From positions 50,034,001 through 50,098,000 of the forward strand of contig OX419757.1 in the NCBI GenBank assembly GCA_948567375.1: 64,000 bases of DNA. The letters are read 5' to 3'. This document shows positions 28,862 to 40,648 of this stretch, piece by piece (within the stretch, counting starts at the first letter, position 1; the number at the start of each line of letters is the position of its first letter). The notes below the pieces were generated by a model. That model ran no database searches, was not told the origin of the DNA, and saw only the letters and a list, made by a program, of their open reading frames with translations. The stretch is from Lunularia cruciata (lineage: Eukaryota > Streptophyta > Marchantiopsida > Lunulariales > Lunulariaceae). The position numbers were made by a program, and so were the translations under genes.

Positions 28862-30891
28862 GCTGCGAAGGAGCACTCAGGACATGGTTAAAGTCTGAGG
28901 TTCAGAATCATGGTTAACATTCGAAATGAGAACTCTTATACTTAAGACAAGTTTCAATCATGGTTAGCATTCATGTACTCAAAATGAGAACTATCATACT
29001 TCAGACGTGTTTGTTTATTATAGATTACACTCTCAATCCTGGTGGACTGTTCAAGCTTCTTTCAGTATACTGATAACATCACAGTGACATGTTGAAATGA
29101 ATTACAGTACTCTAGAGATCCACCGCCGAACGCGGTGCGCTCACCGCCCTCGCGTCTTGTCCCATTCCTTGCCACGGTGATACCCATCAATTCTCTCATG
29201 ATCAGCAATTCACGAAAGAGAAGTTACGAGCTTTCATTCAGAGCTTTAAAAACGAACTCAGGAGAAACTCGAAAATAACTTTAGCCGTTACGAGTTCTAC
29301 CAAACAGTGATACTTCCGTCTACGGGACTAGAAATTGAAGGACTACTTTACTGCTCTTGTACTCTCTCTCTCAGTACAAGTCCACAGTTGCTGCGGCATG
29401 AACTAACTGACAACGTTGTTTCTTCACACTCATGTCCTTTCCATATCCCCCTTTGGTAGAGGGACGATGGATGTGCCTACCAGCCACTCTCTATTTCACT
29501 CCTTGTCAATTTCAAGTAGAAAGCAGACTCATGTGATCTCATGCACCCTTCTCCGAAATCAGATAGGGCAACAGCTACATGAGTGGCATCACTCCTTAAC
29601 ACAAGAGACATCACTCAATAGAGTTCACACTTCCACCTTATCATTCATAGAAATCAGAATAGAATCATGGATTAGTTTATTATCTTTGGATACTCATATC
29701 CTGGAGTCAACATCAATAATGCATCCTTATTACACGGCAACCTTCAATTCCCCTGTCACACTCATACCCGTTCCTCCAAACCTGTACGTGAGCACAGGGT
29801 TTTGAGAGATGAATGATTTTGGTTAGAATTCCCCTCATGGACTCTGGGCTCAAAGATTACACACAAAGGGGAAAACAACATAACAAAATAGCTAATTTAA
29901 CCCTAAAACAAATGTTTGTCTACCCTAATCACTTCTCTTCCTACGGGCTTGCTTCCACCAAGAATGCAAATTGGTTCTACTCTCTTGCATTTACATGTTT
30001 CCTAACCTAGATGCACCTACATCAGAGTGCCACTTAAATCTTAATCACAACCTACCTCTCTTGTTATAGTACAAGAATCCCTAACTAGTTCACCATACTC
30101 CTTTACTTAGTCAACGCGCAGAGCAAGTCCGGTAACACTTCTCTACCTCTCCCGCACTTGAACTTAGTCGGCCATCAGAGATTTTCTCCTGCATTTGGAT
30201 TTAGTCAGCCCAGAGAGGTCCTCTGCCCAGCCCTGTACATAAGATCCCACAATCCTTCATCACCCCCGCACTGACGTACCATTCCATAGATGGTTTCTTG
30301 CCCTTTTTATTTGGTACTTTTCCCTTCAAACTTTCATAAAGCTCTCTAGATTTATTGGAAGTACAAACGTGTGCTGAGCTTTATTGACTGGTCAAGTCTA
30401 CTGAATCGTTTGCCAAGTGAAGAAAAATATATACCGTCAATCACGTTTGTTACATTACGTTAGTTCACTTTCTTTTCACATGGTCGCTGCGCCTATTGGA
30501 TGTTGTGGAAAACCGCTGCTCTACTTTAGTATTACTGTATCTTGTTCCAATTTCACAGCAGCCACCACTTCCCACGAACATCTCCCAGTGATTTAGTTTT
30601 TATTTATTTACTCATTTATTTATTTATTGAGCAACAGGATAACTTGGACACTCAGCCAATCTAGTGTTTACTTTATCTAAATTAATATCCTTGTCTAGTG
30701 TATAAAATTACGAATAAAGTCAGGAAACACTAGAAGCATGAGCTTTCAACAGAGGTGGTGTCTACTTCTACATTGATATCCTCATTTTGTGAATACATAA
30801 TGAATAAGTGCACTCAATATCATGATTTAGTTTGTCATCAACTAATCATGAAAGAGAAAACTATTTTCCTTCGTTAGAAGAAGTCAAAGGT
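28862..30891. other. Gene-free DNA between the tandem array and the retrotransposon nest
   Basis: No recognised protein. The longest frame (129 codons at 29416-29805, +) has low-complexity composition and no known motif. A TTTA-rich stretch lies at about 30598-30630. The last five bases before 30892 form the left copy of the copia target-site duplication. Confidence 0.45.
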
Positions 30892-31329
30892 TGTTGAAAT
30901 TGAGTTTCAGATAATAATACATGGTGTAGTTGAGGTTGGTATGATTAGTATTGTATATTGTACAAGTATTATTAAAGTTAGAGGTTACACATAGCACCCA
31001 TTGGGCAGAACTAGTTAATGCTAAAGCATCAACTATTGTTTGTATATAGATCTTATCTTTTAAGTGAGAAGAGTTCCAATCCATCAAGATGCTAGTTACA
31101 TTGAGAGTTGAGCAAAAATGACATAAGAGCAACAATAAGGAGAGGTACGGTCAAGCAGCGTGTCCAAGCGTTTCAGTAGTTAGATCCTGCATACTAAATC
31201 CATTCCTCATTTTATATGTTAGAACTGTAATAAGAGGATGTCCGCATTACACTTTTAGTATCTTTTGGTATTCCTTGTGTTTTGTAATGAATGTGCAGAT
31301 TCGTGTTAGTTTCATGACAATTATCAACA
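30892..31329 (+). repeat. 5' LTR of the copia element
   Basis: It aligns over its length with 45438-45835. Shared blocks include ACTAGTTAA, AAGAGTTCCAATCC, TCAAGATGCTAG and TTTTGTAAT, with many substitutions and indels between, which indicates an old insertion. It starts TG and ends CA. Confidence 0.85.
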
Positions 31330-31541
31330 GGTTATAGACCTATGTTTCCTACCGTGTCAAGAGTGAAAGAAGATCATTCTTGATGTGTGATTTTAAATAG
31401 ATTGAGAGACTAGAAGACATCCTTCATATTCAAAAGTATATTTAGACATAATAAAAACAAGGAATGATGTGAAACATATAGCACACATCATTAGGTTTGA
31501 AAAATTCCTAATTTGGAAATTTTAGATGATGATTGTCTTCA

Positions 31542-31826
31542 AGTCAAAGAGATTCTCAAGGGTCATAAATAGGACAGAAACTATAAAACAAGTTAATTTT
31601 CTTGATTTGGAAATTTTAGAGGATTATCGTCTGAATCAAGTCAAAGAGCTTCACTAGCATCATAAATAGTACAAAAACTATAGAACAAGCTAAAGTAGAT
31701 GGAAAAGGACAAATTGGCAGAGCAAGATTGTACTCAAAGAGAATTACAAGAATGTACTCAAAGTCAAAGAGATTTACTAGTGGCGTAAATAGGACAGAAA
31801 CTATAGAACAAGCCAAAGTAGATGGA
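31542..31826 (+). repeat. Imperfect repeats in the copia 5' internal region
   Basis: A unit containing GTCAAAGAG, a variant of CATAAATAGGACAGAAAC, and ACTATAGAACAAG recurs at about 31542, 31640 and 31763. The last two copies also share AAAGTAGATGG. This is probably a duplicated stretch of the copia leader or gag start. Confidence 0.7.
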
Positions 31827-31964
31827 GAAAAAAAATTAGCACGGCAAGAATGATTCTACACAAATGTCCATCTTTATAACAATAGGAGAGAATTATTTTA
31901 GAGATTGATCAATTGCAAAACTACAAACCCGATGTGGAGCTGAATGATTATGTTGCATGAGCAA

Positions 31965-32404
31965 TGTCATGCAATTTGTAGTGTCGCATCTAGATTGCTC
32001 GGACACTGGAGTTCTAGTGATAGTAGTTAGAGTTATTTCAGCAGTTTCTCAGATATTACTTTCCAAAGGTCAGATTTTTTGTTCAGGGTATTGACTTCAC
32101 GGTGGGGCCCACCATCACTTTGCACCATTTGCACCATCGATTGTGCCGTCAACAGGAAAGTTAGGGTTTCAGACCTAGCTCAAGTCCAGGGGTATACTTT
32201 CAAAGTCCAGCTCCAGAGAGCTCACTTCTCTGATGTTGAGCCTTCGAGTTCTTGGGTATGGTGTACAAAGGCCGGCGAGCGTCACCTGGATTCTCTTAGC
32301 TAGAGTGTGTGTGGCTTGACTATAATAAGTGCCCAGTTGTTGGCAATTTATAGAGTGACAGACCAGGTACTGATCTGAGTTGAGTTGAGAGTGGAAAACA
32401 ATCT
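31965..32404 (+). repeat. 5' LTR of the gypsy element, lacking its first ~100 bases
   Basis: Aligns closely with 41061-41494: both contain TGTCATGC, GTGATAGTAGTTAGAGTTAT, TTAGGGTTTCAGACCTAGCT and ACCTGGATTCTCTTAGCTAG. The first about 100 bases of the full LTR (40961-41059) are absent here; the sequence to the left is copia DNA. I see no convincing tRNA primer site just after it. Confidence 0.85.
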
Positions 32405-33655
32405 GATTACATCATAGAAGTGAAATCAGGGGAAAATTGGGTGCATGAATTTTGAGTGTTGGTGGTATCTCCAAGCTCGATGGATCGTTGGTAACTTGAT
32501 TGAAGTTCAATTTTTCCATAGTGTGCAGAAGCTTGTTGTTTGATGTAGATTTGGCAGTAAGGCAGACGGTGTGCGGAAGCGTTGGCCAATTTTTGAGCAC
32601 AAAATGAGAAAATTTTGATCAGTGGTTGTGATTTTGAGCTCACGAGGTGAAAGCATGACCAATTTGTTGCGAGTTGTGCTCAAAAAGTAAAATTGAATGT
32701 GGAGTTGGGAAGCTATTCTCATGAATTTGTGATTTGGAGAAACCAATATTTTCAATTTGGCTTGAGTGAAGAGTTAGTGAGGGATTTGGTGATCAGCCAA
32801 CTTTAGGGTTTACATCAGATTTACATTAGATTTTGGCTAGATTTTATATCAAATTTTGTTCAGATTTGGAGGAGTTTTGCAAGGCTAGCTAGTTTAGAGT
32901 AGATCTTGGTCATTGGTTGGCAAAATCTACCTTTCCTACTAGATTCTGCAGAACAAGGTTTGATCCCTAGATCTCTTGTTCCTAGACTAGTGCCCTAGCT
33001 AACTTGTCCACCCTCACTTGTTGTCCTAGTGATTGTGCCATTGTTATCTATACACTTGTAGCTTTGGCTAGGAGAGACAGTTTGATCTCATTCTTGGTGA
33101 TCTTGGTAGCTTAGGATTTAGATATGAACTTCTCTTATGCCAAATGCCAAATGGTGGTAGAGTCAATCCTGTGTTGTTTTATGAGATTGAAGGTTTTCAT
33201 TTAGATTTCTTGTGATTGGACCCCCTCCATTCTATGTTTCATGTTTGTGAACCACGTTTGTGTGAGGTACCTTGACTTTTGAGCATTGGTGCTCCGGTGT
33301 GCTCTCAATAGTGAGGCTGGAGTGATGACCAGTCAGACTATCTTTGTTTCTCTCCGGTGAGGCAAGAAGTGATGACCTGCAGACAGTGAGAGTGCATGTT
33401 GTGATGGCAGGTTATAGGTTGCCCTTTCCCTTAGTGTAGTTATCTCGGTTAGAGTTACATTATTGGGTGGTACTTAATTAGTGCTGGCACTTGGTGGGGT
33501 ACTTGCGGTTGCAATTTGTGGTTCTAATTTGCGGTTGCAATTGTGGTTATTTTGTCACCACAAAATTTGTTGGATATTCTAGAGGAGATAGCCCTGCATT
33601 ACGCAGTGGGTTTACTTGGAGTGGCACTTGGTATTAGCTTGTATCTTACATCCCA

Positions 33656-34850
33656 GTGAGGGAGGAGATTGACTCTGAGTTGGAGTTTGACACAAGAGTT
33701 GATTTGGTTGAGAGTGCACTTGGTGTGTATGCACTATTATTGTGGGACATGGATGAGATTTATGGGGCCTCCAAAGGCCCTAGGCATTACTTTGGTACAA
33801 TGGATACCATTGAGTTAGATGACTTCATCCAGGAGTTGGATAGCTAGTGTGATCTATAGTAGATGCAAAACCCGACTTTGTTTACACCCTTCATGGCATG
33901 GAAGGGGTTGTTTTAGCATATGGAGGGTCCGCCGATGGATGACTACCATGAGTTTAGGAGAGCTCATTTGGAGGAGATCGAGTTATGTAGACAGTATTGG
34001 TCTTTGAACTATGTCTCTATCACTTTAGGCTTGGTGGCCTGGAGTAGATCGGCTATACCTACGAGTTCTAGCTCGAGTAGTGTTGGTGGAGCTATTGGAG
34101 GTGCACTAGCCGGAGATAGTATTATCACGAGGGGAGGTACCGCTATAGGAGGTGGTGTGGTATCGAGGTTAAACCCCATGGTGGAGTTCTTCTATTGTTT
34201 GAGGCAGAACTACCATGGAGTGCGGACTGACAAGCTGAGGAGCTTGCAGGAGTTCCAAAGGAAGGCTAGAGAGAGCCTATACAAGGCATACACTCGCATG
34301 AGGTGGCTGATCAATTTCACTCAGGAAGTTACTGAGGCCTAAGCAGTCCATTTTTGGTATGGGATATTGGACAAGGAGTTGCGACATAGAGTTTGTGATG
34401 CTACGTTATTTTAGGCTACTTTGCCTACGTTGGTGGTGGTCTTTGGTTTGGCTGAGCATATTGAGCTCAACATGGTGGAGGAGAGAGTGGTGACATGTGG
34501 ATTTGGTAGGGAGACCTCATCCATGGCTGTGATTTCTTCTAGAGTGCAATAGAGTGCACCACGCCCGGTTGGGTTTTGACAACCAGGTGGATAGTCCAGA
34601 TCCTATGGAGCGAGTGGAGGGCCTAGTGGAGTTAGACCCTTACCTTCATTTTTGGGTCAGCAATAGCCAGTGAGTGGTGGTGTTGCTTGTTGGACTTGTG
34701 GTGGACCTCACCATCGGAGAGAGTGTACTTAGGGTAGTGGACCTGATACCTCTGGTGCATCACAGCCAGCACAAAGGCAATGTGAGCATTGCCACAGATT
34801 TGGTCACACTAGTGATCGGTGTTTTGACCTACATTTGGAGTTATGGAGTG
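33656..34850 (+). pseudogene. Gypsy gag polyprotein remnant with zinc knuckles
   Basis: Open segments interrupted by stops form a capsid-like protein (LGVYALLLWDMDEIYG, PPMDDYHEFRRAHLEEIE, GVRTDKLRSLQEFQRKARES, FWYGILDKELRHRVCDATL). Two zinc-knuckle-like motifs follow. CWTCGGPHHRREC is at 34688-34726 with irregular spacing, and a canonical CX2CX4HX4C knuckle, CEHCHRFGHTSDRC, is at 34781-34822. Stops between segments are mostly TAG with one TAA and one TGA. They fall where Gln or Arg would be plausible. Gag would package the element RNA in virus-like particles. Confidence 0.75.
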
Positions 34851-35730
34851 GTGGGGCTGCTATGGTAGGTAGTAGAAGAGCTCTAATTCATGGAGGACAA
34901 GGTGGTAGAGGTGGTGGTAGAGGATCTACACCTAGTAGGAGTGTAGTATATGCCCTTACTTTTGATACAACTATGGCTACTTGGATTGAGCAATTGGAGC
35001 ATAGATTGGCTAGTATAGCCATTGCTTAGAAGAGATCAGATTCAGGTGTTTAGGCTTCCACCTCATATGCTGGTGATAGAGATGCTTTGGACTTCATGTG
35101 TGGAGCAACATAGGTGGATGCATCTGCAGTAGTGACTAGGAGTGTAGTATGTGCTCCACAGCCTAGAGGAGCATCAGTGGAGTTGGACCCATATAGAAGA
35201 GAGGTTGGGAGACAAGTCAGACTTCCCTAGTCTTTCATGCTATACGAGGCATTGCAGATGACATCCATGGTTCCTAGACGTCCCAATACAGGTGTGGTAG
35301 GTGGTGATGGAGTGCATGATGGACTACTTGCTAGTCAACCACCTACTACTTCACAGACTGAGTCTAGCATGATGTTGGGGGTAGCTCAGCTGATTATGCG
35401 GTGTCCTTTTTTTCGACCAGTGATATGTTTACATTGGGAGTTGACCTAGCCCCAATGTTTCGGTTGGCTGCCACGTTGTGTGAGAGTAGGGATGATGCGG
35501 TTCCTACTACTAGAGTAGAGGTGGTTGGTAGTGGAGCTAACTTGGTTGAGGAGCATGGGATCCGTTCAGCAACCAGTGGTTTATGGTAGGCAGCAACGAC
35601 TAGACTAGAGGAGTTGCCAGCAAGACCGATCTTTGAGAGAGCACGGTTCACACCTAGTGTTGTCTTATTGGATACCTAGAGGGGGATTTTCCATTTGGTG
35701 TGACCTTCAAGGAAGGTCTATAGACAGAGA

Positions 35731-36120
35731 GTCTTGTTAGACTTTTGGTGCGCAGCCTCTTATGTTGGGGAAGGCTGCAATTGTCGGTCTAGAGTTACAG
35801 AAGACCGATGTGGGGAGGTGTCTATTCAGATCCAAACATCTCTAGGTGGTGGTTTGACATAGTACATCACATGTGGGGAGCTTTTTGTCCAAGTTAAACC
35901 TGATAGCTTGGTGGTGAGAGCTCACATTATTACGACAATAGCTAAGTCATATGATGTGCTAGTTGGGGGAGCAATGTTATACCCCATGGGTTTCAATATT
36001 GACTATTGGGAGGAGACAGCCTCTTATAGACCAGGTTGGCAGTCTAGTGAGGGACAGGTATGTCGCCTACCAGTATGCTTCAGTAGTGGCAGTCTTGGCT
36101 CACTACAGTCCGGGACCATG
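35731..36120 (+). pseudogene. Gypsy aspartic protease (retropepsin) remnant
   Basis: The active-site loop is recognisable as VLLD followed, one base out of frame, by GAQPLMLGKAAIVGL; a one-base insertion near 35743 disrupts the expected D-[ST]-G-A. The flap and C-terminal half continue as IQTSLGG, VKPDSLVVRAHIITTIAKSY, DVLVGGAMLYPMGFNIDYWE and YRPGWQS. Retropepsin cuts the element polyprotein; this copy cannot. Confidence 0.65.
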
Positions 36121-36437
36121 GCAGCATTAGTTTTAGCTTTTAGTGATGCAATTACTTGGCCTGGTGACTTGTTGGAGGAGAACCCCCATGTAGAGGATAC
36201 TCTAGTACTAGAGGAGATCACTCGCATTTGGAGTACGAGTGGGATTGTTCCATCTACCTTGGATGTTCCATTGTGGAGTTCAGAGGAGGCATTGCAGCAA
36301 CATGCAGATCAATTGGTGCAATAGGCTTGGAGTGGAGCCTTTGTACCATCAAGAGATGAGTGTGAGGATGAGCCTCCAAAATCAATTACTTTGACACCTC
36401 TAGATACCACACTCATTGCTTGGCAGTATCCAATAGA

Positions 36438-37372
36438 GGATATATATCTATTGGAGTTGTTTGGTATGATTAGCATTGGACTAGGTGCAGTATTACAAGT
36501 GAGTATACAAGTATAGAGGTACTTGTATGTGGAGAGAGATGAGATTGCTAGGTGAGTCTCTCTATATCATGTTACACACTTTGCCTATTGGTATCCAAGT
36601 TATTACCGATGTCAACAGTCAGAGGTTACCAGAAAGTCCTACCAACAGACATTTCCTTGTTGGGGTGCATGATCTAGAGAGATATGGACCTATTCACTTG
36701 GTGATTTCTGGATGGCCATGTTAGGGACATACACATGTTGGTGGAGGTTTGGGTCTTCAAGATCCTAGTTCTGGTGTGTTTTGGGAGATGTTACGGATAC
36801 TACGACATCTCCAATTTCATCAGTCTATTTCTCCAGCTTACTTTTTGGAGAACGTTCCTTTGATAGGTGATTCTCACACCAAAGTGGTGGTGAGTACACA
36901 TCAGGTCCATTTTTGGATGGGACCTACTATGTTTTTTGATGCAACTTGAGTGGGATCACGGGCTCATCATCTTTGTCTTTGGTGGACAAACCTTTTATAG
37001 TGTGCTTATGATGGGATTCAGCGACTTGACCACATCCTTGTTGATGATATCTTGGATGTTGGGTGTCAAACAGTGGTAGTGGCTGATAGGTCACCTATGG
37101 TAGTGGTGAACCTAGTTGGACAGCCTAGAGCCGCATTTCTCATACTCATGAGTTTCCTAAGCTCTCATGCTTTTTGAGAGGGAGTACCTGGACTTGTTTG
37201 GGATTCATAGTTACAGTAGTTGGTGGAGCCCAATGCTGATGAGAGAGAGCGGGTGATGGGTTTTCACACCGGTATTACAGATGTTCCAGCAATGTCAGAG
37301 GCATCCAAGCGTCAGGTGTTAGGTCTGGCTATGGACCTAAATTGTTTGACTTGGATTGTGAGCCTTTGGCTT
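36438..37372 (+). pseudogene. Cytosine-C5 DNA methyltransferase domain inside the gypsy element (DNMT3-like, decayed)
   Basis: Motifs appear in canonical order between protease and reverse transcriptase. Motif I, the SAM-binding loop, is LLELFGMISIGLGAVLQ (from 36451; the usual GGIG-type glycines partly lost). Motif II is YVERDE (36526-36543). Motif IV is HLVISGWPC, with the catalytic Cys at 36719-36721 followed at once by TAG where PCQG-type enzymes have Gln. Motif VI is FLENVP (ENV at 36848-36856). A VGSRAHHLCLWWTNL block follows, corresponding to the DNMT3 AAHRARYFWGN region. The C-terminal block is ERERVMGFHTGITDVPAMSE then RQVLGLAMDLN (about 37236-37345), like the MGF-YTDV-RQ-LLG order of DNMT3. 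A frameshift near 36590 and several stops make it non-functional. The enzyme would transfer methyl groups from SAM to cytosine. Confidence 0.8.
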
Positions 37373-37788
37373 GGCAAAGCAGCATAGGATGGGCTTGATA
37401 GGCATCACCACTCGGACACTTGTGAGCCTTGTGCCTATCAAGACCATTTAGGCACATGATGGGAGCTATGGACCGAGTGGGCATGGTATTCTTGGGACAC
37501 ACCCAATAGCTACTAGGGAGAGTGGTCTACTTGAAGTCCATCCAGATGAGCATGGGCTACTTGGATTACACCCTTGGTCCACTTGGGATGCAGCTAGAGG
37601 ACGTGTGGAGCTTGCAGCCAGAGTGGAGGGAGTTTTTCACATAGAGGTTAGGACCTCTAGCGGTCAGTGGCATGACACTATTGCTCCCAAGGGCCCAGTG
37701 TAGCAGCCAGTCAGTATGTCTTCCACTCCTACTACAGTTACAGAGGATACTTGGGAGCCAAATCTTGGACCCAAGCTTATTGGAGAGG

Positions 37789-39185
37789 AAAGACGAAGGG
37801 TTTGGAGGTTCTTGAGGAGCCACATGAGTTGTTTTGCCTTCAGTATGAAGGATTTAGGTGCTCCAAAAGGACCTAGTATATGGATTGAGCTGACTAGTGA
37901 TAAACCAGTTTTCCGACGTCCTCATCAATATAGTGAGATAGAGAGGACATTGATTTAGAGCCGGAGTAGTGACCTTTTTGAGGCTGGTTTGGTGGAGATT
38001 TCACATGGAAAGTATGCATCAGCAACAATGATGCTATCCAAGAAGGATATGCATGGCAACTACACAGATAGGCGGATATGTGGAGATTACCATCCTATCA
38101 ATCGATAGATAAGGGTTGATTAGTATACCATACCTACACTGGAGGAGATTTTTGATGCGATTGGGCATGCAAAAGTCTTCAGTACTTTGGATCTTCGAGT
38201 GGGATATCATCAATTGCCAATCAGGGAGGAAGATAAGTCCAAGACAGCATTTTGGGCTATTGATCCTCATGGTAAGGATGTGTTATATCAGTGGAGGTTC
38301 TTACCATTTGGGTTGAAGAATGCTCTTGTTGAGTTCCAAAGGGTCATGGATAGGATCCTAGCTGGATTGGATTTTGCTTGGTGCTATATTGAAGACATTT
38401 TGGTCTATAGCACTACTGTGGAGGAGCATGAGACACAATTGTTGGAGGTGTTTGAGAGGTTGAGATCTCATGGACTCAAATTACATCCTAGGAAGTGTAG
38501 GTTCTTCCACAAGCAGGTTGAGTATTTGGGTCACGCTATCTACCTTGGAGAACTTGGTGTTCAGCAGACCACAGTGGAGGCTATTGCACTTATTCCTTGG
38601 CCTACGGACGTGAGCAGAGTACGAGCATTCCTTGGGTGGCAAATTTCTATTGTCACTATGTTAGAGGATGCCAAGGCCTTAACAAAGCTGACCAAGCTTA
38701 CACATGAGTGGTGTTGGGAAGATGAGCAGGAGAGAGCTTTTGTAGAGCTCAAGGAGAGATTAAAATCTGCTCCTATTTTGAGGAGACTAATCACATGATG
38801 ACCATTTTAGGTTCATACTGATTGGAGTATGTTGGGGCTTGGAGTGGTGCTCACCCAGCATGATGATGAGGAGAAGGAGTTTGTGGTGGCCTATGCTAGT
38901 CGCTCCAACAATTCAGCGGAGGTGAAGTATAGTTCATATGAGGGAGAGTGCTTGGCAGCAGTTTGGGTAGTAGCACATTTCCGATGTTACCTATTTGGTA
39001 ACTCCTTCACTCTCATCACTGATCATCAGCCATTGAAGTGGTTGATGGATTTTGACAAGCTTTTAGAGAAGCTTGCACGATGGGCTTTGATTTTATAGGA
39101 GTATGATTTCACGGTTATTCACAGACCTGGAGTGGTGAACCGTGATGCAGATGGGTTGAGTAGAAACCCATGTCCCAACCAGTAG
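37789..39185 (+). pseudogene. Gypsy reverse transcriptase and RNase H
   Basis: The longest intact stretch is 203 codons at 38187-38798. RT landmarks: PVFRRPHQYSEIE, YTIPTLEEIFDAIG, FSTLDLRVGYHQLPI, YQWRFLPFGLKNA, then the catalytic box CYIEDILVYS (YIED at 38385-38396), where the family norm is YIDD. RNase H follows: VVAYASRSNNSAEVKYSSYE, ECLAAVWVVAHFRCYLFG, LITDHQPLKWL and HRPGVVNRDADGLSR. TAG stops at LIL-stop-EYDF and NPCPNQ-stop fall where Gln is expected (LQEYDF is the family norm). Two TAGs interrupt the block before YTIP. Synthesises element cDNA when intact. Confidence 0.9.
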
Positions 39186-39537
39186 GATCAGATCGGAGCA
39201 CGTTCGCATGGTGAGACAAATGAGGAGATGGTACCAGGTTGGCATGCATCTGCCTTTCTATATATATTTTTGAGGCTTTCATGGTATCTCTCTTAGCGCA
39301 TAAAGGAGGAGTTATTGAGGTCATAGATCCAAAGAGTGAAGATATTGGTACAATTCAGCAAGACATTCATGATGATGTCTTAGTGATGGACTATCTTTGC
39401 ACTTGTGGGTGGCACAATTGGGGCCAAGGAGAAAGACCAAGTTCTTTAGCAAGCCAGATGGTTCAAATTGGAGGGTAGATACCTTTTGCGTGTATGGGAG
39501 GATGGTAGAGTGCGAGTAGTACCACTTCCATCATAGA

Positions 39538-40640
39538 GATCACAATTGGTCCATCATGCTCATGAGGAGCTAGGACATTTTGGAGTAAAGCGTACATATA
39601 GCTTACTCTAGAGTCATTATTGGTGGTGCGGTATGCAGACCGAGGTACAGCAGTCTGTTACCAGATGTGTGGTTTGTGACCAAGTTAGAGAATCATTCAA
39701 TGCTCCTATGCCACAGTTACACCCATTACCTATCATGGGATTAGGTTACCATTGGAGTTTGGACTTTGTTGGACCTTTACCGCTCACTGTGAGACATCAT
39801 CGGTATGTTTTGGTGATGGTGGAGCACTTCTCCAAGTGGATTGAGTTGGTGGCACTTTCTGACCAGTCTAGTGAAGGGACAGCTTACTCGTTCCTAGATT
39901 GAGTTCTTAGTCATTTTTGTGCACCAACTGAGGTTTTGACTAATCAGGGTACAAAGTTCTTGGGGGAATTTCAGGTCTTGTGTGACAAGGCTTTGATTGA
40001 TCATTGTACTACATCTTGAGATCACCCTGAGGCAGATGGCTTAGCAAAGAGAGTGGTTCAAACAATGAAGTGAGGATTGCAAAAATATGGTTTGCAGAGA
40101 TGCCACTTGGGAGATTAGGATCTCCAATTACCTTGGTTGGCCATGGGCTATCGGTTCAGCCAGCAAGCCTCCTTAGCATCCTTCTCTCTGTACTTTCTAC
40201 TCTATGGACTAGATCCAAATTTACCTATAGCCATTCATCAAGATGTTACTATAGTTTTGGACTTGGATGACCCCAATGTATGGATGAGTGCATGTTCTCA
40301 ATGGGCAGAGATCTTTTGGAGAGTGATGCCGATGGCCTTTGAGAACTTGGCAATTTCTTAGCATAGAGATACTTTACGCTATACTACCATTCAAGGAGGA
40401 GGTTATAGACCCTTGATCCATCGATTTCATCCAAGAGACTATGTATATCTACAGCAGACAGCACCTATGACATTTGATGTTTCGATAGGCCGCACTATCT
40501 TGAGAGTGCATGAGGTTTTGCCGTCTGGAGTCCTTGTGTTAGAAGGACGTGATGGTGTTGTTTGGAAGGATCATGTGTGCAATTGTGCACCATGCCACCT
40601 CCCAAACATTGATGGTACTATGGACCACTTGTATGTGCAA
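39538..40640 (+). pseudogene. Gypsy integrase with lost catalytic residues
   Basis: The HHCC zinc domain is visible as HHAHEELGHFGVKRT and CVVCDQVR (Cys codons at 39666 and 39675). The core starts with SLDFVGPLP (first Asp 39762-39764). The second catalytic position reads VLTNQGTKFLGEF, Asn in place of Asp (39942-39944), and the third reads HPEADGLAKRVVQTMK, Lys in place of Glu (40047-40049). Both changes are G-to-A type. Stops include TGA codons at sites where Arg is the family norm (DHPEADG is preceded by TGA; MK-TGA-GLQ). The C-terminal segment (GVLVLEGRDGVVWKDHV, NCAPCHLPNIDGT) leads into the PHD finger after a frame shift near 40640. Confidence 0.85.
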
Positions 40641-40648
40641 GCTTGAGG

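Noticed and set aside
29416-29805. A 129-codon open frame (+)
   Set aside because: Low-complexity Ser/His/Thr-rich product with no homology that I recognise; consistent with chance in pyrimidine-rich DNA.
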